From contig CALHUA010000258.1 of NCBI GenBank assembly GCA_938039915.1, positions 1-39,853 of the forward strand: DNA of 39,853 nt. Reading direction: 5' to 3'. The notes below the pieces were generated by a model. The model worked only from the letters and a program-made list of their open reading frames with translations. It had not been told where the DNA came from and did not search any database. This DNA comes from an uncultured Anderseniella sp. (GTDB lineage: Bacteria > Pseudomonadota > Alphaproteobacteria > Rhizobiales > Aestuariivirgaceae). The translations under genes and the position numbers were made by a program. The first letter of the stretch is position 1. Each line of letters begins with the position of its first letter. Shown piece after piece: positions 1-9,247 of the stretch.

Positions 1-1092
1 CGTCAGGCCGACACCGCCACCCTGGCTGAACCCGGCCATGACACCGCACGCCACCCAGTAATTCCGCAATCCCTGCACCGGCCCAACCAGCGGGTTGCCA
101 TCCGGCGCAAAGGTGAACGGGCCGTTGACCACGTTCTTGATACCTGCCTGACCCATTGCCGGGTAGCTCTCGAAGGTTTTTTCCAGTGACGGTGTGATGC
201 GGTCCAGGTCGGGCGGCAAAAGCTCTGCCGCAAAATCCCACGGCGTGTCCTTCGGCGACCACGGTCGGCAGTCCTGCTCATACGTGCCCAGCAACATGCC
301 GGCGCGCTCCTGGCGCATGTAGATCTCTGCGCCGAAGTCAGCAATCATAGGCATGTCGGAGCCGTGCTCTTCCTTGTAGGCGATCACCTCGGGCATGTCA
401 TCGGTGACGAGATACATGTGCTCCATGGCCAGCACCGGCAGTTCGATCCCCACCATGCGGCCAACTTCACGTGCCCACAGGCCACCGCAATTGATCACGT
501 GTTCGCAGCTGATAGTGCCTTTTTCGGTCACCACATCCCAGCCGCCGTCAGACCGCGGGTTGAGCTCGACAACCCGGTTTTCCAGCACGATCTCGGCACC
601 CTGGATGCGCGCCGACTTGGCGTAGGCGTGAGTGGTGCCAGACGGGTCGAGATTGCCTTCTGCGGCATCCCACATGGCACCGGTGAACTTGGCATCGTCC
701 AGCAACGGCATGCGGATCTTGGCTTCAGCCGGGCTCAGCAACTCGGTTTCCAGCCCGAGATAGGCTGACCGTGCATGGGCCATTCTGAGCCAGTCCATGC
801 GTTCTTCGGTGTCGGCCATGAGCAGCCCTCCACACCGGTGCAGACCGCACGACTGACCGGAAATCCGTTCCAGCTCGTCATAAAGCTCGATGGTGTAGGC
901 CTGCAGCTTGGCGACGTTGGGATCGCCGTTCAGGGTGAGAAATCCGCCTGCTGCATGCCATGTCGAACCGGATGTCAGCTGCGACCGCTCGATCAGCAGC
1001 ACATCGCTCCACCCGGCCTTGGTCAGATGATACAGCACAGAGCATCCAACCACGCCGCCGCCGATGACAATGGCTCTGTAATGCGACTTCAT
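1..1092 (-). CDS. FAD-dependent dimethylglycine/sarcosine dehydrogenase-like protein (partial, N-terminal 364 codons)
   Basis: The frame is open from an ATG at 1092 to the window edge, so only the FAD oxidoreductase (DAO) half is visible. It starts MKSHYRAIVIGGGVVGCS, a Rossmann GxGxxG motif, followed by a GSTWHAAGG motif whose His carries covalent FAD in dimethylglycine and sarcosine dehydrogenases. It is a close paralogue of the gene directly upstream (1119-3551); the visible part matches it along its whole length. A Shine-Dalgarno-like GGGAG sits 8 bases before the ATG. The 26-bp gap to the upstream stop suggests one transcript. By family it should oxidise an N-methylated amine or amino acid and, if the missing half is like its neighbour, pass the C1 unit to tetrahydrofolate. 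Exact substrate unknown. Confidence 0.88.
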   Translation of the reverse strand, partial: MKSHYRAIVIGGGVVGCSVLYHLTKAGWSDVLLIERSQLTSGSTWHAAGGFLTLNGDPNVAKLQAYTIELYDELERISGQSCGLHRCGGLLMADTEERMDWLRMAHARSAYLGLETELLSPAEAKIRMPLLDDAKFTGAMWDAAEGNLDPSGTTHAYAKSARIQGAEIVLENRVVELNPRSDGGWDVVTEKGTISCEHVINCGGLWAREVGRMVGIELPVLAMEHMYLVTDDMPEVIAYKEEHGSDMPMIADFGAEIYMRQERAGMLLGTYEQDCRPWSPKDTPWDFAAELLPPDLDRITPSLEKTFESYPAMGQAGIKNVVNGPFTFAPDGNPLVGPVQGLRNYWVACGVMAGFSQGGGVGLT

Positions 1093-1118
1093 TGGCGGCT
1101 CCCGGATGGTACGTGGGG

Positions 1119-3551
1119 TTACGACCTCATGTGTGAAGCATCAGCATCAAACAGCGGGTCGTGTTGCGGGCTAGCTTTGTAGTTCTGGCCGAGAATTTCA
1201 ATCTCAAATCCATCTGTTTCACCGGCCACGTCCGTTGGCACAAACCCGATGGCCACCGACTGGCCTGCCGCATGGGCATAACCGCCGGATGTAATCCATC
1301 CGACGCATTTGTCCTTGTGATAGATCGGCTCGTCACCGATGACGTCGACGTCATTGCCGTGCACGGTGAACACGGTCATGGTGCGCTCGCCACCGGTTTC
1401 CTTTTCTTTTGCAGCCGCCTCGCGGCCGATGAAGTCATTCTTGGACAAGGCGACGAAGCGGCCAAGACCGGCCTCGAACGGGCCGTAGATCGGGCGATAC
1501 TCGCGCGCCCAGGTGCCCCAGTTTTTCTCCAGACGAAGTGACATGAGCGCCCGACCGCCAACCGGCTTGATGTCGAACTCCGCACCGGCTTCCATGATCA
1601 TGGTATGCAGCGTAGGGAGGTATTCCGCGGCAACCCAGATCTCGTAGCCCAGGTCCCCGGTAAAACTGACGCGGGCCAGCTTTGCCGGCACCAGCCCCAG
1701 GTCCACTTCGCGGAACGACATGAAGGGCATGGCGCTGGTTGACACATCGGTATTGGTCAGCTTTGCCAGCAGCTTCTGTGAGTTCGGTCCGGCGATGGAC
1801 AGGCCGCACATTTCCAGCCCGAACGCGTGTATCTTGACCGAGCCGTCATCCGGCAAATGCTGTTCGAACCAGCGCATGTGATAGTTTTCCGCCGCACCGG
1901 ACCCGAATATGTAGAAGCGTTCATCATCGGCCTTGGCCAGGGAGAAATCGCCGATCAGCTTGCCGTCTTCCTTCAGCATCGGGGCCAGCGTCATGCGGCC
2001 CTTTGCCGGTACCTTGTTGGCCAGCATGTGCGACAGCCAGCCTTCGGCGCCGGATCCGGTGATCTCGTACTTGGCATAGCCGGAGATTTCCAGCACACCG
2101 ACCGAATTGCGCACCGCGCGGCACTCATCGCCAACGATGTCGAAGGCTTCGGAACGCCGGAAGGTAACGGCTTCTTCAGCCTTCTTGCCTTCAGGCGCGA
2201 ACCACAAGGCGCTTTCGATACCATAGGCCGCGCCAAAGAACGCGCCCATGGCCTTGAACCGGTCATACAGGGGCGTGGTGCGCAGCGGACGCGCTGCCTC
2301 CAGTTCCTCGTTCGGGAACATGATGCGGAAACGGCGGCCATAGTTTTCGCGCACTTTTTCATTGGTGTAGGCCATGTTGGCATACGATCCATAACGCGCA
2401 ATATCCATGGCCCATACGTCGAAGCCGGGATCGGCGTCGACGATCCAGTTGCTCAGCGCCAGGCCGACACCGCCGCCCTGGCTGAATCCGGCCATGACAC
2501 CGCACGCCACCCAGTAGTTCTGCAGGCCCCGGACGGGGCCGATCAACGGATTGCCGTCAGGCCCGAAGGCGAACGGGCCATTGATGATGTTCTTGATACC
2601 GGCAGACTGGAAGGCCGGATGATGGGTGAAACCGCGCTCCAGATTGTCTGCAATCTGGTCCAGGTCCGGCGGCAGCAGTTCGGTGGAGAAATCCCACGGT
2701 GCTTCGGTCGGTGACCATGGAATGCCATTGGGCTCATAGGTGCCCATCAGCATGCCCTTGCCTTCCTGACGCATGTAGATTTCGCCGTCGAAGTCGATGG
2801 CGTGGACAATCTCCTTGCCGTCATTGGCCTCATTGTAGGCAACGACCTCTTCCATCTCTTCGGTGATGAGATACTGGTGCGCCATGCACAATACCGGCAG
2901 TTCAAGCCCCGCCATGCGGCCCACTTCACGGCCCCACAGGCCGCCGGCATTGACAAGGTGTTCGCAGGTAACGGTGCCTTTTTCGGTCACCACGGACCAG
3001 GTGCCGTCCGGCAGCTGGTTGGTTTCCAGCACCCGGTTCTGGCGCACGATTTCCGCCCCGTTGACGCGTGCTGCCTTGGCATAGGCATGTGTGGTGCCGG
3101 ATGGATCAAGATGGCCTTCAAGCGGATGCCACATGGCGCCGACGAACTGGTCCTTGTCCATCAGCGGGAAGTGTTCAGCGGCTTCTTCAACGGAAATCAT
3201 GCGGGTGTCCACGCCGAGATACTTGTTGCGGGCGTGGGCCATTTTCAGCCAGTCGAACCGATCCTTGTTGGACACCAGCATGACGCCGCCGGTGACATGG
3301 CACCCGGTCGATTGCTCGGAAACCTCTTCAATCTCCTTGTAGAGGTTGATGGTGTATTCCTGCAGCTTGGCCACGTTGGGATCGCCGTTCAGCGTATGAA
3401 AGCCGCCGGCGGCATGCCAGGTCGAGCCCGAGGTCAGTTCATCGCGCTCGATCAGCAGAATGTCCGACCATCCTTTTTTCGTCAGGTGATACAGAATTGA
3501 ACAGCCGACAACGCCGCCGCCGATGACAATTGCGCGATAATGCGATTTCAT
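1119..3551 (-). CDS. FAD-dependent oxidoreductase with GcvT folate domain (dimethylglycine/sarcosine dehydrogenase family)
   Basis: An 810-residue protein, the usual length of the DMGDH/SARDH family. Residues 8-17 hold the FAD GxGxxG motif, and His46 in GSTWHAAG is the position of covalent FAD attachment in the family. Roughly residues 5-420 are the DAO and FAO_M parts; about 430-810 are the GCV_T and GCV_T_C folate-binding aminomethyltransferase domains. The predicted job is oxidative demethylation of an N-methyl compound with transfer of the methylene to tetrahydrofolate. The ATG at 3551 is chosen because the Rossmann strand begins a few residues later; the frame stays open 73 codons further upstream but that part looks non-coding and runs into the divergent gene. 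It is first in a pair with the paralogue at 1-1092. Substrate is not settled by sequence. Confidence 0.92.
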   Translation of the reverse strand: MKSHYRAIVIGGGVVGCSILYHLTKKGWSDILLIERDELTSGSTWHAAGGFHTLNGDPNVAKLQEYTINLYKEIEEVSEQSTGCHVTGGVMLVSNKDRFDWLKMAHARNKYLGVDTRMISVEEAAEHFPLMDKDQFVGAMWHPLEGHLDPSGTTHAYAKAARVNGAEIVRQNRVLETNQLPDGTWSVVTEKGTVTCEHLVNAGGLWGREVGRMAGLELPVLCMAHQYLITEEMEEVVAYNEANDGKEIVHAIDFDGEIYMRQEGKGMLMGTYEPNGIPWSPTEAPWDFSTELLPPDLDQIADNLERGFTHHPAFQSAGIKNIINGPFAFGPDGNPLIGPVRGLQNYWVACGVMAGFSQGGGVGLALSNWIVDADPGFDVWAMDIARYGSYANMAYTNEKVRENYGRRFRIMFPNEELEAARPLRTTPLYDRFKAMGAFFGAAYGIESALWFAPEGKKAEEAVTFRRSEAFDIVGDECRAVRNSVGVLEISGYAKYEITGSGAEGWLSHMLANKVPAKGRMTLAPMLKEDGKLIGDFSLAKADDERFYIFGSGAAENYHMRWFEQHLPDDGSVKIHAFGLEMCGLSIAGPNSQKLLAKLTNTDVSTSAMPFMSFREVDLGLVPAKLARVSFTGDLGYEIWVAAEYLPTLHTMIMEAGAEFDIKPVGGRALMSLRLEKNWGTWAREYRPIYGPFEAGLGRFVALSKNDFIGREAAAKEKETGGERTMTVFTVHGNDVDVIGDEPIYHKDKCVGWITSGGYAHAAGQSVAIGFVPTDVAGETDGFEIEILGQNYKASPQHDPLFDADASHMRS

Positions 3552-3652
3552 GACCCATGTCCTTGATGAAAATAATCCATGCAGCGATGCAATCACCTGG
3601 CGGCAGGCCAAGTCATGCCTGCAAGCGACAACGGGTTTCACAACATGGCCCT

Positions 3653-4366
3653 GTGAGACAGTTTTTTGGCGCTTTGACAGCAGTGCTGATGATGCTGGCA
3701 AATGCTGCAACGCACTCTGCAGCAGCCAGTGATGAAGTTGATCTTGAACTGGTGCTGGCGGTGGATGCATCGGGCAGTGTCGACAATCAGGAATACAGGT
3801 TGCAGTTGTCGGGCATTGCCGGTGCCTTGCGTGATCCTGCTGTTCTGCGCGCGATCAAGGCTGGTCCGCGCAAACGCGTCGCAGTGAATGTGTTGATCTG
3901 GGCAGAAGCCCGGCGGCCAAAGGACGAGACCGGCTGGCACATCCTGTCCAGTGCTAACGAAGTGGACCGGATGGCGGGCATAATTGCCACCATGCCGCGC
4001 AACCAGGTCGGCGGCACCGGCATAGGCGACGGTGTTGCCCATGCCATCAGATCGATTGATGAAAACGCGATCCGCTCTGACCGGCGTATTGTGGATGTGT
4101 CAGGAGACGGTCGCGAGACACCGCCGCGCCAGTACTCGACCATTTTGAGTGAAGCACGCTCCATGGCGATCGCCCGCAATGTCACCCTGAACGGCCTGGC
4201 CATCCTGAATGAAGACAAGCAACTGGATTCCTATTATCGCGCACAGCTGGCCATCGGCGAGGGTAGTTTCGTGGAAGTGGCGCAGGATTACAACGACTTC
4301 GCCCGCGCCATGCGCCGCAAGCTGTTGCGCGAGATTGACCCCGATCCGATTGTCGGGCTGAGGTGA
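3653..4366 (+). CDS. DUF1194 (VWA-like) exported protein
   Basis: The protein carries LELVLAVDASGSVD, a MIDAS-like DxSxS motif, and RRIVDVSGDGRETPP further on, the pattern of DUF1194 proteins, which have a von Willebrand A-like fold. A GTG start at 3653 gives a classic signal peptide (MRQFFGALTAVLMMLANA, cleavage after AHS-type small residues near ASDEV). The frame is open back to an ATG at 3557, but that start would put 32 odd residues before the signal peptide and would lie 5 bp from the divergent dehydrogenase start, leaving no room for promoters. Neither start has a good Shine-Dalgarno, so the start is uncertain. Cellular role of the family is not established; probably periplasmic metal-ion-dependent protein binding. 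It is followed 11 bp later by the DUF1801 gene. Confidence 0.8.
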   Translation: MRQFFGALTAVLMMLANAATHSAAASDEVDLELVLAVDASGSVDNQEYRLQLSGIAGALRDPAVLRAIKAGPRKRVAVNVLIWAEARRPKDETGWHILSSANEVDRMAGIIATMPRNQVGGTGIGDGVAHAIRSIDENAIRSDRRIVDVSGDGRETPPRQYSTILSEARSMAIARNVTLNGLAILNEDKQLDSYYRAQLAIGEGSFVEVAQDYNDFARAMRRKLLREIDPDPIVGLR

Positions 4367-4377
4367 GGAGACGAGTT

Positions 4378-4812
4378 ATGAAGGTACAAACCGTTTCGGG
4401 CGGTGAAATCCTCGACCGGAAAGTTCGGCAGGTGTTTGAGAGCTTTGACGAGCCTGTCCGTGACCGGTTGCTCCAACTCAGGGAAGTGATCCTGGACGAA
4501 GCAGACCGTCATCCCGAGATCGGTGAATTGCTGGAAACCCTGAAATGGGGGCAGCCGAGTTACCTGCCGGCAAAGCCGCGCGTCGGAACAACCATACGTA
4601 TTGCTCGCCACTCTCGCGATGCAGGCAAGGTCGCGCTCTACTTCAGCTGCAACTCGTCATTGGCTAACGATTATCAGCAACTCTATCCGGGTGTTTTCGA
4701 GTATGAGGGACATCGCGCGATCCTGATCGGCCTCAAAGGGATCATCCGCGAAACGGAACTGCGCCACTGCATCGCACTGGCTCTGACCTATCATCTGAAC
4801 AAGAAGCGCTAG
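4378..4812 (+). CDS. DUF1801 domain-containing protein
   Basis: A 144-residue soluble protein. LETLKWGQPSYLP followed by an aromatic-rich beta region (VALYFSCNSSLANDY) and a C-terminal helical part with RETELRHCIALALTYH is the signature of the DUF1801/YdhG-like family (fold related to SHS2/ YjbQ-like small alpha/beta proteins). The ATG at 4378 has a good GAGGAG ribosome site 8 bases upstream, overlapping the end of the preceding gene, so the two are probably co-transcribed. Function of the family is unknown; nothing in the context narrows it. Confidence 0.8.
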   Translation: MKVQTVSGGEILDRKVRQVFESFDEPVRDRLLQLREVILDEADRHPEIGELLETLKWGQPSYLPAKPRVGTTIRIARHSRDAGKVALYFSCNSSLANDYQQLYPGVFEYEGHRAILIGLKGIIRETELRHCIALALTYHLNKKR

Positions 4813-4824
4813 GACCGGGCTTGC

Positions 4825-7332
4825 CTACTTGCGTGCCAGTGCCCTAGCTTGCTTGACCCAGTCGTCGCGCTCGATGCGGCCCTTGAACGACAGCTCATCA
4901 TCGACGATCGCAATGTCGGCTTTTTTCCAGCTCCCGATCTGATCGAAATGCCAGAAACCGAGCTTGTTGAGGGTCTGCTCCAGCTTCGGACCGACGCCTG
5001 ATATCAGTTTCAGATCATCTGCCTTGCCGCGGGCTTTCTTGAGCCGTTCGGGGCCAGTCTTGCGGGCGGCAGGTTTTTTCGCGGCAGGCTTCTTTGCCGC
5101 TGCCTTCTTTGCTGCCGGTTTCTTGGCTGCGGGTTTTTTCGCTACCGGTTTGGCCTTCGCAGCCGTGCCCGGCACGGTTGCAATCGAGGCGGCAGCCAGT
5201 GCTGCCTTGGTCCGTCCCGGGCTTTTGCTTGCCGCTGACTTCTTCTTCTTGTCCGACGGCATCGCGATGACAGGTTCCATCGCCCTGAGATCTTCTTCGC
5301 TCAGGTGGCACATGATCTTGTGACCATTGCCCAGGTCCTTGACGTCCGGCAAATCCGTTTCGCAGATCGAGCCGATCTTGCGCGGGCAGCGGGTCTGGAA
5401 CGGACAGCCCGAAGGCGGGTTCATCGGCGACGGCAGTTCGCCTTCCAGCACGATATGCTTCTTGGTGATGGAGGTATCGGCAATCGGCACGGCCGACAGC
5501 AGGGCCTCCGTATAAGGGTGGTACGGTGGTGAATAAATGTCGTCGGTGTTGCCTTGCTCCATGATCTGACCGAGATACATCACCACAACGCGGTCTGCCA
5601 GATAGCGCACCACTGACAGGTCGTGCGAGATGAACAGCATGGTCGTGCGCCGTTCGCGCTGAATGTCCGTCAGGAGGCCGGTTACTGCGGCCTGCACAGA
5701 TACATCAAGCGCTGATACCGGTTCGTCGGCGACCACAACCTGGGCTTCGCCGGCAAACGCGCGGGCGATGCCGACGCGTTGTTTCTGACCGCCCGACAAC
5801 TGGCGCGGGCGGCGCTGGGCAAAGTCGCGCGGCAGCTTCACCATATCCAACAGATTGTAGGTTTTCTCCAGCGCTTCTTCCTTGGTTTTTGCCACCCCGA
5901 ACATGCGCAGCACCCGGCTGATCTGGCTGCCGACAGTGTGCGAAGGGTTCAAAGTTTCAAACGGGTTCTGGAAAATCATCTGCATCGAACCGACCATTTG
6001 CGGCGTGCGCTTGTGAACCGATATCTGTCCGATTTCCTGACCGTTGAGAATGACCTCACCGCCGGTCGCGGTCTCGAGACCGAGCATCACCTTGGCAAAG
6101 GTTGATTTTCCGCAGCCGGATTCTCCCACAATAGCCACCGTCTCAGCTTCGCGGGCTTCAAAATCCAGCTTTTCATTGGCCTTGACGAATTTTGATGCCT
6201 TGCCGGAAATCAGCGCTTTCAGTGACCGATCGTGAACCTCGTAATACTTCTGCATGTTCTTGACCTGCAGAACGGTCTTGCCGAAGTTGGCTGCGGTCGC
6301 AGTTTCGGCTTTCGGCCTGGCCGCCTCCCAGTCAATATTCAGATATCGTTCACAGCGAACCTGATGACCACGATGGGCAGTCACGTCCTGCATCGACAGT
6401 GGTTTTACATTGCACACACCATCCTTGAAATGGTCGCAGCGCGGTCCGAAATTACATCCTGTCGGGCGTTCATGCGGCAACGGCAACTGTCCCCGGATAG
6501 GGACCAGCGGCCTTGAATACCGGTCTGCACCGGGCAGGGGGATGGAGTTGAACAGGCCTCTTGTATAGGGATGGCGCATCTCGTCGAAGACCTGGTTGAC
6601 GGTGCCGAATTCAACGGCCTCGCCGGAGTACATCACCGCGATCTTGTCGCAGGTTTCCAGGATCAGGCCCAGATTGTGCGAGATGTAGATCATCGATGTG
6701 CCGAAGCGCTTCGAGATGTCCTTGATCAGTTCCACGACACCTGCCTCAACGGTCACGTCAAGGGCAGTGGTCGGTTCATCCAGCAACAGCAATTGCGGTT
6801 TCGACAGCAAGGCCATGGCAATGACGACGCGCTGCTGCTGACCGCCTGAAATCTGATGCGGAAACGAGTCCATGAGCCGTTCAGGGTCCGGCAGGCGCAC
6901 GGCATCCAGCATCTCGATAGACCGCTTGGAGGCCTCTTCGTCAGAGATACCTTCATGGTAGATCAGCACTTCGTTGAGCTGTTCGCGGATCAGCATGGAC
7001 GGGTTCAGGGACGCCATTGGTTCCTGGTAGACCATCGAAATGCGCGAGCCGCGAATATCGCGCAACTCTTCTTCGGACATGGTGCGCATGTCGCGCCCCA
7101 TGAACTTGATTTCGCCACCGACAATGTCGCCGTTCTTGCCCATGTATTGCATGATGGCGAGCGCGACCGTGGATTTGCCGCAGCCGCTTTCGCCCACAAT
7201 ACCGACCGCCTCACCAGGCATGACTTTCAGATTGAAGTCCACCACGGCCGGTATTTCACCGGCTCTCGTATAATATGAGATCGAGACGTTGTTACATTCC
7301 AGAACAGGTGTGTTCATGTCCGGTGCGGCCAT
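4825..7332 (-). CDS. Dipeptide/oligopeptide-type ABC transporter, fused double ATPase with Lys/Ala tail and HhH domain
   Basis: An 835-residue protein in four parts. Residues about 8-335: first OppD-type ATPase with Walker A GESGCGKS (48-55), signature SGGQQQR (162-168), Walker B LLLLDEP, and an oligo_HPY tail with Cys293, 299, 307, 327. Residues about 353-680: OppF-type ATPase with Walker A 403-410, signature SGGQKQR (513-519), Walker B VVVADEP, and tail cysteines 643, 649, 657, 675; such cysteines bind an Fe-S cluster in some OppD/DppD proteins. Residues 694-770: histone H1-like Lys/Ala/Pro repeats (AAKKPAAKK). Residues 772-835: a helix-hairpin-helix domain (LISGVGPKLEQTLNKLGF) of the kind I know from alphaproteobacterial NuoE and ribosomal L21 extensions. 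Fused OppD-OppF proteins are common; this tail is not. It follows the permease gene by 4 bp with GAGGGA as ribosome site. Confidence 0.93.
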   Translation of the reverse strand: MAAPDMNTPVLECNNVSISYYTRAGEIPAVVDFNLKVMPGEAVGIVGESGCGKSTVALAIMQYMGKNGDIVGGEIKFMGRDMRTMSEEELRDIRGSRISMVYQEPMASLNPSMLIREQLNEVLIYHEGISDEEASKRSIEMLDAVRLPDPERLMDSFPHQISGGQQQRVVIAMALLSKPQLLLLDEPTTALDVTVEAGVVELIKDISKRFGTSMIYISHNLGLILETCDKIAVMYSGEAVEFGTVNQVFDEMRHPYTRGLFNSIPLPGADRYSRPLVPIRGQLPLPHERPTGCNFGPRCDHFKDGVCNVKPLSMQDVTAHRGHQVRCERYLNIDWEAARPKAETATAANFGKTVLQVKNMQKYYEVHDRSLKALISGKASKFVKANEKLDFEAREAETVAIVGESGCGKSTFAKVMLGLETATGGEVILNGQEIGQISVHKRTPQMVGSMQMIFQNPFETLNPSHTVGSQISRVLRMFGVAKTKEEALEKTYNLLDMVKLPRDFAQRRPRQLSGGQKQRVGIARAFAGEAQVVVADEPVSALDVSVQAAVTGLLTDIQRERRTTMLFISHDLSVVRYLADRVVVMYLGQIMEQGNTDDIYSPPYHPYTEALLSAVPIADTSITKKHIVLEGELPSPMNPPSGCPFQTRCPRKIGSICETDLPDVKDLGNGHKIMCHLSEEDLRAMEPVIAMPSDKKKKSAASKSPGRTKAALAAASIATVPGTAAKAKPVAKKPAAKKPAAKKAAAKKPAAKKPAARKTGPERLKKARGKADDLKLISGVGPKLEQTLNKLGFWHFDQIGSWKKADIAIVDDELSFKGRIERDDWVKQARALARK

Positions 7333-7336
7333 AGGA

Positions 7337-8293
7337 TCAATCCCTCAGCGAAATTTCACGCAGGCCATCGGCCAGCAGGTTCAAACCCAGTACCAGCGAA
7401 GAGATCGCAATGGCGGGCCACAGCATCATGTTCAGGCCGTTATAGCCCCACTGACGCCCGTCGGAGATCATCTTGCCCCAGTCAGGATCCGGGGGCGGCA
7501 GGCCAAGCGACAGGAACCCGAGCAGCGCAATGGTGATGATGACATACCCCAGCCGCAGGCAGGCATCCACGATCAGCGGCCCGCGTGCATTTGGCAAAAG
7601 CTCGACCAGCATGATCCACAACGGACCTTCGCCGCGCACTTCCGCAGCGGCAATGTAGTCACGGGTTTTCAGATCCAGCACGATGCCGCGCACGATACGA
7701 GCTACCTGCGGTGCTGTTGAAAACGTAATGGCAACGATGATCAGGGCGCCGGACACAATCGACTTGTCCATCCCCAGTTCCGTGTTCATCCACACGCCGA
7801 TGTTCGAGTTCGGGCCGAATGCGGTCAGGATCACCAGCAGCAGAACGATCTGCGGAAAAGACAACAGGACATTGCCGATGAACGAGATGATTTCATCCCA
7901 CCAGCCACCGCGATAACCGGCGGTCACGCCCATGATCATGCCGACCGAATAAGCCACGATAGTCGCAAGCGTCGACCAGAACAGCACGACGCGGGAGCCG
8001 TGCAGCAGGCGCGCCAGCAGGTCACGACCGCGATCATCGGTTCCCATCCAGTGCATCACACCGGTCTTGTCCTCGGTCAACATGGCCAGGTTGATGGCGC
8101 CACGTGTCTGGGCAAGCGGGTCCTGCAAAGGAAGCAGGTCAACAAAAATCGCGATCAGAACCCAGAACGATACCAGGAAAAGCCCGATCATGCCGACCCA
8201 GCTTTCGCGCAACAGGCCAAAGGCTGCCAGGAAACGTGCGAACCCTGTCGCCGTATCAGGTGTGTCAGTTTGTTCAGCTGTTGTGTCTGTCAT
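7337..8293 (-). CDS. ABC transporter permease (OppC/DppC family)
   Basis: A 318-residue integral membrane protein with an N-terminal OppC_N segment (SWVGMIGLFLVSFWVLIAIFVDL) and about six membrane helices. MHWMGTDDRGRDLLARLLHGSRV is the DppC/OppC hallmark and AAEVRGEGPLWIMLVELLPN is the EAA loop that docks on the ATPase. The ATG at 8293 has GAGGAAAC upstream. It lies 12 bp after the OppB-like gene and 4 bp before the ATPase gene, so the three form one operon. Substrate is probably a peptide, opine or similar polar amino compound; no binding protein is beside it to help. Confidence 0.92.
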   Translation of the reverse strand: MTDTTAEQTDTPDTATGFARFLAAFGLLRESWVGMIGLFLVSFWVLIAIFVDLLPLQDPLAQTRGAINLAMLTEDKTGVMHWMGTDDRGRDLLARLLHGSRVVLFWSTLATIVAYSVGMIMGVTAGYRGGWWDEIISFIGNVLLSFPQIVLLLVILTAFGPNSNIGVWMNTELGMDKSIVSGALIIVAITFSTAPQVARIVRGIVLDLKTRDYIAAAEVRGEGPLWIMLVELLPNARGPLIVDACLRLGYVIITIALLGFLSLGLPPPDPDWGKMISDGRQWGYNGLNMMLWPAIAISSLVLGLNLLADGLREISLRD

Positions 8294-8305
8294 GGGTCTG
8301 TTTCC

Positions 8306-9247
8306 TCAGCTGAACCGGATGCGTGGATTAAGCAATGTGTATCCGATGTCGGACACAAACTGCGAAAACACCGCGATGAACACCGCCACCATGGCGCACG
8401 CCTCGATGACGAAGATGTCGCCGAACAGGGCGGCCTCGTAGAGCAGCTTGCCGAAGCCTTTATAGGAGAAGAATACCTCGGTCACGATAACACCCGACAG
8501 CAGGTAGTTGAGCTGCAGGATCATCACCGTAAACGGTGCAATCAGCGCATTGCGCAGACCGTGACGCAGGATGACGCGCTTGTAGGGCAGGCCCTTGAGA
8601 ATGGCAGTTCGTACATATTGCGACGTCATGACCTCCGCCATGGAGGCCCTGGTCATTCGGGTGTAGTACCCGAAATTGTAGATCACCAGTACCATCACCG
8701 GCAGCACAAGCTGATTGGCATCAGCCCAGGTCAGGCCATTACTGAACGGCGATGTTCCCGGTAATATGTCCAGCCAGAATACGAAAATCGCGACCAGGAT
8801 GGTCGCGGATGCAAACTCGGGGATCGATGTGGTGATAACCGCCAGAACCGTGATGCCGCGGTCACGTGGAGATCCTTCGGCAATGCCGGACAGGACGCCG
8901 AGCACCAGCGCGATCGAAACCGTTATGGTGAAAACCAGTCCGCCGAGCACGGCTGTGTTGAGCAAGTGATCCTTGAGCAGTTTGGACACCGGCGTGGCGA
9001 ACTGTACGGACTCTCCGAAGTCGCCGCGCGCAGCGTTGAACACCCAGGTGAAATAGCGCTGAACAAACGGCGCATTGTAGCCGTTCTGCTCCAGCCACAG
9101 CAATCGCTGGTCTTCCGTTGAATACTGTCCGAGCACCTTGCCGGCGAGGCTGTATTTGTCCGCCTCGAACGCAAGAAACAATAGAAGCGATACAGTCAGC
9201 ATTATCAGTGCCATCTGTACCAAACGCTTGCCGGCCAATTGCAGCAT
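8306..9247 (-). CDS. ABC transporter permease (OppB/DppB family)
   Basis: A 313-residue membrane protein. It begins MLQLAGKRLVQMALIMLTVSLLLF, the usual first helix of DppB-type permeases, and carries RTAILKGLPYKRVILRHGLRNALI, the EAA loop. The large periplasmic insert after the first helix (about residues 30-85, with GDFGESVQF) is typical. The ATG at 9247 is chosen because GGTGGGAAGA lies just upstream and because the 26 extra codons to the open-frame start look non-membrane and arginine-rich. First gene of the importer operon; the usual substrate-binding protein gene is absent upstream (9248-9560 is non-coding and the next gene points the other way). Confidence 0.9.
   Translation of the reverse strand: MLQLAGKRLVQMALIMLTVSLLLFLAFEADKYSLAGKVLGQYSTEDQRLLWLEQNGYNAPFVQRYFTWVFNAARGDFGESVQFATPVSKLLKDHLLNTAVLGGLVFTITVSIALVLGVLSGIAEGSPRDRGITVLAVITTSIPEFASATILVAIFVFWLDILPGTSPFSNGLTWADANQLVLPVMVLVIYNFGYYTRMTRASMAEVMTSQYVRTAILKGLPYKRVILRHGLRNALIAPFTVMILQLNYLLSGVIVTEVFFSYKGFGKLLYEAALFGDIFVIEACAMVAVFIAVFSQFVSDIGYTLLNPRIRFS

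Noticed and set aside
1827-2714. Long plus-strand open frame (295 codons) opposite the dehydrogenase gene
   Set aside because: It is antisense to a clear 810-residue enzyme, has no ribosome site, and its composition (His, Arg, Gly, Val rich without motifs) is that of a shadow frame in GC-rich DNA.
2802-3500. 232-codon plus-strand open frame
   Set aside because: Antisense of the FAD domain of the dehydrogenase; no recognisable domain.
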